This document shows, in pieces, positions 36,326 through 43,464 of a stretch of 64,000 nt of DNA. The stretch is taken from assembly GCF_002072155.1 (NCBI RefSeq), contig NZ_BDIY01000004.1, positions 163,228 through 227,227 on the forward strand. Direction: 5' to 3'. The notes beneath the pieces were generated by a model. That model searched no databases. It was not told the origin of the DNA and saw only the letters and a program-made list of their open reading frames with translations. Numbering within the stretch: position 1 is the stretch's first letter; each line of letters starts with the position of its first letter. Origin of the DNA: Roseovarius sp. A-2 (GTDB taxonomy: Bacteria; Pseudomonadota; Alphaproteobacteria; Rhodobacterales; Rhodobacteraceae). Both the position numbers and the translations under genes were made by a program.

Positions 36326-37123
36326 ATGCCCTGCGTCCCCGTCACCGTGATCGGCCATTTCGGCGAATGGCTCCAAGGACGACTTGGCCCCAATGGCCCG
36401 GTCGCGCTGATCACGCTTGTTTGCCCGGTCTTGGCGGCGCGCGCACCCGGGACAGGGCTGCGCCTGCCCGCTCTGTTCGATGCCGCACGGCTTGATATCT
36501 TCGCCGCCGCGCTTGGGCTCGATGCCCCCGACTGGCCCGCGCTCGATTGTGACATGCCGCTTGGGGCGGGGGCAGGCGCCTCGACCGCGTGTCTCGTGGC
36601 CTCGGCCCGCGCGCTTGGCCATTCCGGTGCGCCGGATGCCTTGGCCCGGGCCTGCCTCGCGGTCGAAGGGGCAAGCGATCCGCTGATGCACGTCGCCCCT
36701 GACCGCCTGCTCTGGGCCTCGCGCCGGGCGGAGGTGCTGCGCAATCTGCCGGGCCTTCCCGAGGCCGAGATCGTCGGCGGCTTCTGGGGCGAGTCCGAGC
36801 GCACCGATCCGGACGATGAGAATTTTCCCGACATCGCCGATCTGGTCGAGGTCTGGTCCGAGGCCGCCGCGCGCGACGATCTGGCCGCCATCGCCGGGAT
36901 CGCCACGGAATCCGCGCGCCGCTGCACCGCGCAACGCGGCCCTGCCGACCCGATGCCCGATCTGGCGCGAGATCTGGGCGCCCTAGGATATGCCCGCGCC
37001 CATACCGGCCCCGCCCGCGCGCTGATCTTTGCCCCCGGCAAGGTGGCCGACGGGGCCGGTGCCGCGCTGCACGAAGCCGGGCTGCGCGACGTGGCGCACT
37101 TTCGCACCGGGGGCCCGGCATGA
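36326..37123 (+). CDS. GHMP-type L-threonine kinase-like protein (PduX-like)
   Basis: The 265-residue protein starts MPCVPVTVIGHFGEWLQGR, where GHFGEWLQG corresponds to the GELxQG region of PduX. The phosphate-binding GHMP loop is DMPLGAGAGASTACL. PduX phosphorylates L-threonine to supply the aminopropanol linker of cobalamin, and the next two genes are cbiB and cobC, which use that product, so the context is strong. The stop overlaps the cbiB ATG by 4 nt. Confidence 0.82.
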   Translation: MPCVPVTVIGHFGEWLQGRLGPNGPVALITLVCPVLAARAPGTGLRLPALFDAARLDIFAAALGLDAPDWPALDCDMPLGAGAGASTACLVASARALGHSGAPDALARACLAVEGASDPLMHVAPDRLLWASRRAEVLRNLPGLPEAEIVGGFWGESERTDPDDENFPDIADLVEVWSEAAARDDLAAIAGIATESARRCTAQRGPADPMPDLARDLGALGYARAHTGPARALIFAPGKVADGAGAALHEAGLRDVAHFRTGGPA

Positions 37124-38058
37124 GTTTCGCGGCGATGATGCTGGCAGGGCTCGCGCTCGATCTGATGCTCGGCTGGCCGGATCGTCTCTATGCCCGGATC
37201 GGCCACCCGGTGACATGGCTTGGCCGCCTGATCGCGACGCTCGAGGCGCGGCTCAACACCGGCACGCACAGCATACGCTTGCGTATGGGAGCACTCACCG
37301 CGCTGATCACCATCGCCGCCGCCACGCTTCCGGCGCTCGTGCTACAGGCGATGCTACCCGAGGGCCCGATTGGCTGGCTGATCGGCGGGCTGCTGGCCTG
37401 GCCGCTCATTGCATTACGCTCGATGCGCGATCACGTCGCCGCCGTCGCCACACCGCTGGCCAAGGGCGATCTGGAGGCCGCGCGCCGCGCGGTGGCGATG
37501 ATCGTGGGGCGTGACCCGGCCATGCTCGACACCGCAGGCGTCGCCCGCGCTGGTATAGAGAGCCTGGCCGAGAATACCGGCGACGGCATCGTCGCCCCAG
37601 TCTTCTGGGGCGCGGTCGCGGGCCTGCCGGGCATTGCCGCCTACAAGGCCGTGAACACGCTCGATTCGATGATCGGCCACCGCAATGACCGATACGAGGC
37701 GTTCGGCAAACTCGCCGCCCGGCTCGACGATCTGGCCAACCTGATCCCGGCGCGGCTGACCGGGCTGCTCTTTGGCCTCACCGCCCCGCGCCATGCCCCG
37801 CGCGCGCTGCGCATCATGCTCCGTGACGCTCGCCACCACCGCTCGCCCAATGCCGGCTGGCCTGAGGCCGCGATGGCCGGTGCGCTCGGCATCCGCCTCT
37901 CGGGGCCGCGCATCTATGGCACCCACGTCACCGACGAGCCGTGGCTCAACCCCGGCGCGCCCGACCCCAAGGCTGATGACATGCACCGCGCCCTGTCGCT
38001 CTATGCCCGCGCCATGACGCTGATGGCGCTTGCGCTTCTGGGGCTTTGGCTGGTCTAA
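37120..38058 (+). CDS. cbiB: Adenosylcobinamide-phosphate synthase
   Basis: The 312-residue membrane enzyme attaches (R)-1-aminopropan-2-ol phosphate to adenosylcobyric acid. It has several membrane helices; family blocks are LDLMLGWPDRLYARIGHPV near the start, ESLAENTGDGIVAPVFW, YKAVNTLDSMIGHR and PNAGWPEAAMAGALG. It is called CobD in the aerobic-pathway nomenclature. It sits between the threonine kinase-like gene and the threonine-phosphate decarboxylase, forming a complete linker module. Confidence 0.95.
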   Translation: MSFAAMMLAGLALDLMLGWPDRLYARIGHPVTWLGRLIATLEARLNTGTHSIRLRMGALTALITIAAATLPALVLQAMLPEGPIGWLIGGLLAWPLIALRSMRDHVAAVATPLAKGDLEAARRAVAMIVGRDPAMLDTAGVARAGIESLAENTGDGIVAPVFWGAVAGLPGIAAYKAVNTLDSMIGHRNDRYEAFGKLAARLDDLANLIPARLTGLLFGLTAPRHAPRALRIMLRDARHHRSPNAGWPEAAMAGALGIRLSGPRIYGTHVTDEPWLNPGAPDPKADDMHRALSLYARAMTLMALALLGLWLV

Positions 38059-38064
38059 GGCGGC

Positions 38065-39042
38065 ATGGACAATACGCCTCGCGATCACGGCGGCAATCTC
38101 GATGCCGCGATGCACCGTTTCGGCGGCGACCGGGCGCAATGGATTGATCTTTCGACGGGCATCAACCCGGTGCCCTACCCCATGCCGCCGCTGTCCCGGC
38201 ATGCGGTGGTCGAGTTACCCACCACATCCGACATGACCGCCCTGCGCGAGGCCGCCGCCACCTGCTATGGCACGCGCGCGCATGTCACCCCGCTTGCCGG
38301 AGCGCAGGCGGCCATTCAGGCGGTGCCGCATCTGAGCGCGCCGGGCCGCGCGCGGGTGCTGTCGCCTACCTATAACGAACACGCCGCCGCCCTGCGCGCC
38401 CGTGGCTGGACGGTGGACGAGGTGCGGGATCTCGGTGCCCTCGCCGGGGCAGATTGCGCCGTTGTCGTCACCCCCAACAACCCCGACGGTGCGCGCCACG
38501 ACCCCGCCCGCCTTGCCGCCCTAGCGGCGCATGTCGGCCTGCTCGTGGTCGACGAAAGCTTTGCCGATCCCGAACCTGCCCTGTCGCTCGCCCCGCGCCT
38601 GCATGCGGGGCCGGAGAATATCCTCGTCCTGCGCTCCTTCGGCAAGTTCTACGGGCTCGCTGGGCTGCGCCTCGGCTTCACGCTCTCATCCGGCGAGATC
38701 GCTCGCACGCTTGCCGCCATGGCCGGGCCGTGGCCGATCTCCGGCCCCGCAATCGAGGTGGCGTTGCGGGCGTTGACGGACAGCGCATGGCGAGCCGAAA
38801 CCACAGCCCGCCTGGCCCGCGACGCGGCCCGGCTCGATGCGCTTGGCCTCCGCGCGGGCTGGTCGCTGGTAGGGGGTACGCCGCTTTTCCGCACCTATGT
38901 CACGCCCGATGCCGCGGCGGCGCAGGAGCGTCTTGCACGCCACCGTATCTGGTCACGCATCTTCCCTTATTCGCGCCACTGGCTGCGCCTTGGCCTTGCG
39001 GGGAGCGAGGCGGAGTGGACGCGTCTCGAATCGGCGCTGTGA
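38065..39042 (+). CDS. cobC: L-threonine-O-3-phosphate decarboxylase
   Basis: The 325-residue PLP enzyme is of the histidinol-phosphate aminotransferase fold. HGGNLDAA and DLSTGINPVPYP at the N-terminus are the CobC/CobD signature. The PLP lysine is in RSFGKFYGLAGLRLG, and VTPNNPDGA marks the cofactor pocket. It yields aminopropanol phosphate for CbiB. The name CobC follows alphaproteobacterial usage (CobD in Salmonella). The second copy of the dispersed repeat begins 19 bp after its stop. Confidence 0.93.
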   Translation: MDNTPRDHGGNLDAAMHRFGGDRAQWIDLSTGINPVPYPMPPLSRHAVVELPTTSDMTALREAAATCYGTRAHVTPLAGAQAAIQAVPHLSAPGRARVLSPTYNEHAAALRARGWTVDEVRDLGALAGADCAVVVTPNNPDGARHDPARLAALAAHVGLLVVDESFADPEPALSLAPRLHAGPENILVLRSFGKFYGLAGLRLGFTLSSGEIARTLAAMAGPWPISGPAIEVALRALTDSAWRAETTARLARDAARLDALGLRAGWSLVGGTPLFRTYVTPDAAAAQERLARHRIWSRIFPYSRHWLRLGLAGSEAEWTRLESAL

Positions 39043-39061
39043 GGGGCGTTTCTGGGCTGTT

Positions 39062-39275
39062 GCGGTCATTGCACCCCGCCAGAAGGTGCCGCGCAATCGC
39101 AGGGCCGGGGACTGGCGATGCAGCGTGTGTTGCGGGTACTTTATGCCAGCCAAGTCATTGTCGCCTCGACACATTGCGCTCGCCCTCAAATCGCCAGGCC
39201 GCGGGACGGCCCGGCGATCGCGCGGCACCTTCGGTGCGTTTCGCGCGGGATGCGGCAACGACAGTTCCAGGCCAA
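39062..39275. repeat. Dispersed 214-bp MITE-like repeat, copy 2
   Basis: It matches 17592-17805 in the same orientation, with about 14 substitutions and no gaps. The inverted arms are at about 39083-39119 and 39190-39232. It fills nearly the whole spacer between cobC and the convergent BKACE gene. The element carries no transposase, so movement would need an enzyme supplied elsewhere. Confidence 0.85.
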
Positions 39276-39283
39276 GCCATCCC

Positions 39284-40048
39284 CTATCCCAGCCCGCAGA
39301 CCTCAACCACCTCCCGCACCCGTTCGGCATTGTCGCGCGCCGCCTTCCCATCCGCGTGCCACAGGCTGTTCTCAAACCCTACCCGCAGCTTGCCGCCCGC
39401 CGCATGCGCGGCGCGCAGGCAGGCGGTTTCAGCCCGGCCAAAGGCGCAGAGCGCCCAGTCAGCGGGCGCCTCCCGCGCCGCCAGCCGCTCGAGGAACCGG
39501 GCGAGATCGCGCGCATCGCTTTCCTGCCCGTCGCTGTAGCGGCCCAACACAAAGATCAGTTGCAAGCCAGCCGCATCGCGCAGTCCTTCGGGCACCAGCC
39601 GCGCCAGCAGATCAAAATCCTCCGCATCGTAGAGGATATGCTGCACCGCGATGCCGCGCTCGGCGCAGGCGGCGTAGAACCCCGGTGCCTCCGCCTCCTC
39701 CGCCGCCATCTCGCGCAACGCGACCGATACCAGATCCGCCCCCGAGCCAAGCGCGACATCGCGCTGATGCGGAGGCGTGTAGCAGCCCGCCGCCTCGGTC
39801 GTCACCTGCACCGCCATCCCTAGCACCGCACGGCGCAATTCTTCCAACGCCTCGCGATAGGCCCCGGCATCGAGCAGGTGTCGCCCATCGGCATCACGCA
39901 AATGCAAATGCAGCCCGTCCGCGCCCGCCTTGTGGCACGCGCGCGCGGTCTCCACGATCTCGGGCAGGGTCACGGGCAGTGCGGGGTGATCGGCCTTGCC
40001 GCGCCGCGCCCCATTGGGCGCGACCATCAGCCGTGGCAGCGCCCTCAT
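39284..40048 (-). CDS. BKACE family beta-keto acid cleavage enzyme (DUF849)
   Basis: The 254-residue TIM-barrel enzyme cleaves a beta-keto acid with acetyl-CoA to give acetoacetate and a new acyl-CoA, as 3-keto-5-aminohexanoate cleavage enzyme does. MVAPNGARRGKADHPALP and the zinc-binding HxH in GLHLHLRD mark the family; VGFENSLWHADG is the C-terminal signature. Its start overlaps the class III aminotransferase by 4 nt. The acyl substrate is not predictable by eye. At 254 residues it is shorter than the usual 270-310. Confidence 0.88.
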   Translation of the reverse strand: MRALPRLMVAPNGARRGKADHPALPVTLPEIVETARACHKAGADGLHLHLRDADGRHLLDAGAYREALEELRRAVLGMAVQVTTEAAGCYTPPHQRDVALGSGADLVSVALREMAAEEAEAPGFYAACAERGIAVQHILYDAEDFDLLARLVPEGLRDAAGLQLIFVLGRYSDGQESDARDLARFLERLAAREAPADWALCAFGRAETACLRAAHAAGGKLRVGFENSLWHADGKAARDNAERVREVVEVCGLG

Positions 40049-41367
40049 GCCAGCGCCACATCAAGCGCGGAGGACAGCTTGTCTACCAGTTCGCCTACCT
40101 GATGCTCGGTCAGGATGAACGGCGGTGCGAGCAGCACGTGATCCCCCTGCCGCCCGTCAATCGTGCCGCCCATCGGGTAACAGATCAGACCCGCGTCGAA
40201 CGCCGCCGCCTTGATCTTCTTGTTGATGCCGCGCGCGGGATCAAAGGGGGTCTTGCTCTCGCGATCCGCGACCAGTTCCAGCCCGCGAAACATGCCGCGC
40301 CCGCGAATGTCGCCGACATGGGGATGCTGGCCGAACCGAGCCACGAGCGCGTCACCCAGCACCTCGCCCATCCGCGCCGCGCGCTCGGTCATCCCACCCG
40401 CTGTCAGCTTGCCCACCACCACATCGGCTGCGGCACAGGCGACGGGATGGCCGATATAGGTATGGCCGTGCTGGAAAAACCCCGATCCGCCCTCGATGGC
40501 GGCATAGATCGCGCCAGAGCACAGCATCGCGCCGATCGGTTGATAGCCCGCGCCCAGCCCCTTGGCGATGGTCACGATATCGGGGCGCACGCCGTCCTGC
40601 TCGCAGGCAAAGAGCGTGCCGGTCCGCCCCATCCCGCACATCACCTCGTCGAGGATCAGCAGGATACCATGCCGGTCGCAAATCTCGCGGATGCGTTTGA
40701 AATATCCCGGCACGGACGGCACCGCCCCCAGCGTGGCACCCACCACAGGCTCGGCGACGAAGCCGATGACGTTCTCGGGCCCGACGCGGCGCAATTCCGC
40801 CTCAAGCTCATCGGCCACGCGCAGGCCATAGGCCTCGGGCGTCTCGCCCGCCTCGCGCCCGCGATATTCATAACAGGGCGCGATATGCGAGGTCTCGACC
40901 ATAAGCGGCGCAAACGGCTCGCGACGCCAGGCATTGCCGCCGGTGCCAAGCGCGCCAAGCGTGTTGCCATGATAGCTCTGGCGTCGCGCGATGAACCGGG
41001 TGCGCGACGGCTCGCCCTTTTCCAGGAAGTACTGCCGCGCCAGCTTCAGCGCCGCCTCCACCGCCTCGGACCCGCCCGAGACGAAATAGACCCGTTCGAT
41101 CCCCTCCGGCGCATGCGCGATCAGCCGGTCGGCCAGTCGTTCGGCAGGCTCCGACGTGAAGAACCCGGTATGCGCAAAGGCGATTCGGTCGGCCTGATCC
41201 TTGATCGCCTGCGTCACCTCCGGGTCGGAGTGCCCAAGGCACGACACCGCCGCCCCGCCAGAGCCATCGAGATACCTCTTGCCGGTCTCGTCGATGATAT
41301 AGGCACCGTCGCCGCGCGCCGCGCGGGGCGGGAGGGCCTTGGTGTGGCGGGGAAAGACATGGGTCAT
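40045..41367 (-). CDS. Class III (omega) aminotransferase
   Basis: The 440-residue PLP enzyme transaminates terminal amino groups such as those of beta-alanine, GABA or related compounds. DGSGGAAVSCLGHSDPEV, LILDEVMCGMGRTG and the PLP lysine in TIAKGLGAGYQPIGA are visible. AAGGA lies 8 nt before the ATG at 41367, preferred over an ATG 9 nt upstream. Coupled to the BKACE gene, it probably makes the keto acid that BKACE cleaves. It is divergent from an RpiR regulator. Confidence 0.93.
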   Translation of the reverse strand: MTHVFPRHTKALPPRAARGDGAYIIDETGKRYLDGSGGAAVSCLGHSDPEVTQAIKDQADRIAFAHTGFFTSEPAERLADRLIAHAPEGIERVYFVSGGSEAVEAALKLARQYFLEKGEPSRTRFIARRQSYHGNTLGALGTGGNAWRREPFAPLMVETSHIAPCYEYRGREAGETPEAYGLRVADELEAELRRVGPENVIGFVAEPVVGATLGAVPSVPGYFKRIREICDRHGILLILDEVMCGMGRTGTLFACEQDGVRPDIVTIAKGLGAGYQPIGAMLCSGAIYAAIEGGSGFFQHGHTYIGHPVACAAADVVVGKLTAGGMTERAARMGEVLGDALVARFGQHPHVGDIRGRGMFRGLELVADRESKTPFDPARGINKKIKAAAFDAGLICYPMGGTIDGRQGDHVLLAPPFILTEHQVGELVDKLSSALDVALA

Positions 41368-41394
41368 GGCGCGCATCCTTGCTGTTCGCGCCAC

Positions 41395-41451
41395 TGAAAC
41401 AAATGAATCACCTGTTGACAATACATGAAACAGATGGAACCAATTGTTTCA
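41395..41451. promoter_or_regulatory. Three TGAAACA half-sites, likely RpiR operator
   Basis: TGAAACAAATG (41395-41405), TGAAACAGATG (41426-41436) and the inverted CAATTGTTTCA (41441-41451) lie between the divergent aminotransferase and RpiR genes. The first two are 31 bp apart, about three helical turns; the second and third face each other. This arrangement suits an autoregulated control region. Confidence 0.6.
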
Positions 41452-41461
41452 AAAGAGTCCA

Positions 41462-42343
41462 ATGTCACGGAGTGCCCGTTTGAACGCCTCGTTCGAACAC
41501 AGACTGTCGCGGAATTTCGATGGCCTCAGCGACAAGCTGCGGCAGGCCGGGGAATATGTGGCGACCCACCCCGTCGATACCGCGACCCGCTCCCTGCGCA
41601 CCGTGGCGCAGGATAGCGGGCTGGCCCCGGCCACGTTTTCGCGGCTCGCCCGCGCCATCGGCTATCAGAGCTTCGAGGACTTGCGCGAGGCGATGCGCGA
41701 AAAGATCGGCCAGCGTGTCAACAGTTTCGCCGAACGCGCGGAGCGGCTCCAGAACGCCCACGAGGCCGGCGAGAGCGGCTTTTTCGAGGCCCATGTCGGG
41801 GCCTGCCAGAACAACCTCCAGACGCTTTTGCAGGACATGGACCAGGACCTGCTTGAACGCGCGGTCGATCACCTGCACGCGGCGCGCAACGTGCTTTTGC
41901 TGGGCGCGCTCGGCTCCGCCGGTGTGGTGGAATACCTTGCCTATATGGCGCATTTTTGCACCGGCAACTGGTCCACGGTCAGCCGTATGGGCGCCTCGCT
42001 CGGGGCCGGGCTCGCCGACCTCGATGCGCGCGATGCGCTGGTCGTGGTGACCAAACCGCCGTTTTCCACCCGCTCCATCGAGGCCGCGCAACTGGCGGCG
42101 GGCCAGGGGGCCTATGTGGTGGTGATCACCGACAGCCACGCCTGTCCGGCGCTGCGCCACGCCTCGGCCGGTTTCGTGGTGCCCACCGACAGCCCGCATT
42201 TCTATTCGTCCTATGTGACCACGATGGTTCTCGTCGAGGCCATGATCGGCATAATGGTCAGTCGTGCAGGCCCCGCCGCCCATCAGCGGATCGCACGGGT
42301 CGAAGAAAGCAGCCGCCGCCTGGGAGAAGTCTGGGACGGCTGA
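41462..42343 (+). CDS. MurR/RpiR family transcriptional regulator
   Basis: The 293-residue regulator has an N-terminal HTH_6 domain (about 1-80; TVAQDSGLAPATFSRLARA is the DNA-contacting part) and a C-terminal SIS domain (about 120-260; LLLGALGSAGVVEYLA) that usually binds phosphosugars. Here its genes do not look sugar-related, so the ligand may be an acid or amine. The ATG at 41462 is preferred over a TTG 18 nt upstream that falls in the operator region. It precedes the TRAP transporter genes and likely controls them and the divergent aminotransferase-BKACE pair. Confidence 0.9.
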   Translation: MSRSARLNASFEHRLSRNFDGLSDKLRQAGEYVATHPVDTATRSLRTVAQDSGLAPATFSRLARAIGYQSFEDLREAMREKIGQRVNSFAERAERLQNAHEAGESGFFEAHVGACQNNLQTLLQDMDQDLLERAVDHLHAARNVLLLGALGSAGVVEYLAYMAHFCTGNWSTVSRMGASLGAGLADLDARDALVVVTKPPFSTRSIEAAQLAAGQGAYVVVITDSHACPALRHASAGFVVPTDSPHFYSSYVTTMVLVEAMIGIMVSRAGPAAHQRIARVEESSRRLGEVWDG

Positions 42344-42379
42344 ACCCTAACCACCAAACATCAAGCAAGGGAGATCATG

Positions 42380-43348
42380 ATGTTTTCAAAGTTAAAATTC
42401 ACTGTCGCGGGGGCCGCGCTGGCCACGATGATGGCACCGGCGGCCATGGCAGAAGAGTTCATCACCATCGGCACCGGCGGCGTGACCGGCGTCTACTATC
42501 CGACCGGGGGCGCAATCTGCCGCCTGGTCAACAAGGGCCGCAAGGATCACGGCATCCGCTGCTCGGTCGAATCCACCGGCGGATCAATCTACAACATCAA
42601 GACCATCCGCGCCGGCGAGCTGGAATTCGGCGTCGCACAATCCGACTGGCAGTATCACGCCTATAACGGCACCTCGCGCTTTGAAGAAGATGGCGCGTTC
42701 GAGGGCCTGCGCGCGGTCTTCTCGGTCCACCCCGAGCCGTTCACCGTCGTGGCCCGCGCCGATAGCGGTGTCACCACATTCGACGACCTCAAGGGCAAGC
42801 GCGTCAATATCGGCAACCCCGGCTCGGGCCAACGCGGCACGATAGAAGTGCTGTTAGAGGCGAAGGGCTGGACCACCGACGACTTCGCCCTCGCCACCGA
42901 ACTCAAGGCCGCCGAGCAGTCCGCTGCCCTCTGCGACAACCAGATCGACGCAATGGTCTATACCGTCGGCCACCCCTCGGGCTCGATTCAGGAGGCGACA
43001 ACCGCCTGTGACAGCGTGCTGGTGGAGGTCGCGGGCGATGTCGTCGAGGGCCTCGTGAACGATAACCCCTACTACCGCACCGCCACCATCCCCGGCGGCA
43101 TGTATCGCGGCAATGACGAGGACACCCAGACCTTCGGCGTCGGTGCCACCTTCGTCAGTTCCGACGCGGTGAGCGAAGAGGCGGTCTATACGGTCGTGAA
43201 ATCGGTGTTCGAGAACTTCGACGATTTCCGCAGCCTGCACCCGGCCTTCGCCAATCTCGACCCGCAGGAAATGGCGACCGCCGGTCTTTCCGCGCCGCTG
43301 CACGCGGGCGCGGCCAAGTATTACAAGGAACAAGGCTGGATCGAATAA
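42380..43348 (+). CDS. TAXI family TRAP transporter solute-binding protein
   Basis: The 322-residue periplasmic binding protein has a signal peptide ending AAMA-EE at about residue 23, followed by ITIGTGGVTGVYYPTGGAI, the TAXI-family signature, and ESTGGSIYNIKTIRAGE. It captures the substrate, often a dicarboxylate or amino acid, for the fused permease downstream. Two ATGs occur in tandem; the second has AAGGGAG at 6 nt and is chosen. The ligand is not predictable from the sequence. Confidence 0.92.
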   Translation: MFSKLKFTVAGAALATMMAPAAMAEEFITIGTGGVTGVYYPTGGAICRLVNKGRKDHGIRCSVESTGGSIYNIKTIRAGELEFGVAQSDWQYHAYNGTSRFEEDGAFEGLRAVFSVHPEPFTVVARADSGVTTFDDLKGKRVNIGNPGSGQRGTIEVLLEAKGWTTDDFALATELKAAEQSAALCDNQIDAMVYTVGHPSGSIQEATTACDSVLVEVAGDVVEGLVNDNPYYRTATIPGGMYRGNDEDTQTFGVGATFVSSDAVSEEAVYTVVKSVFENFDDFRSLHPAFANLDPQEMATAGLSAPLHAGAAKYYKEQGWIE

Positions 43349-43364
43349 CGACCCCGGCACCTTT

Positions 43365-43390
43365 GGCAGGGGCGGCGCGCCGCCCTTGCC
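43365..43390 (+). promoter_or_regulatory. Intercistronic hairpin between TAXI gene and permease
   Basis: GGCAGGGGCGGCG and CGCCGCCCTTGCC form a 13-bp stem with one mismatch, 16 bp after the binding-protein stop. Such hairpins often stabilise the upstream message or limit read-through, giving more binding protein than permease. No long T-run follows, so full termination is unlikely. Confidence 0.65.
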
Positions 43391-43464
43391 ACCTCTTAAA
43401 CTTTATTTCAAAGTGATGATAACAGATCGCGGGTTGATCGCGGCGCTTCAGGGAGACGGGACAT

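Noticed and set aside
39118..41397. 759-residue open frame on the plus strand
   Set aside because: It starts inside the dispersed repeat and runs antisense through the BKACE and aminotransferase genes; composition is Pro/Arg/Ala-rich shadow sequence.
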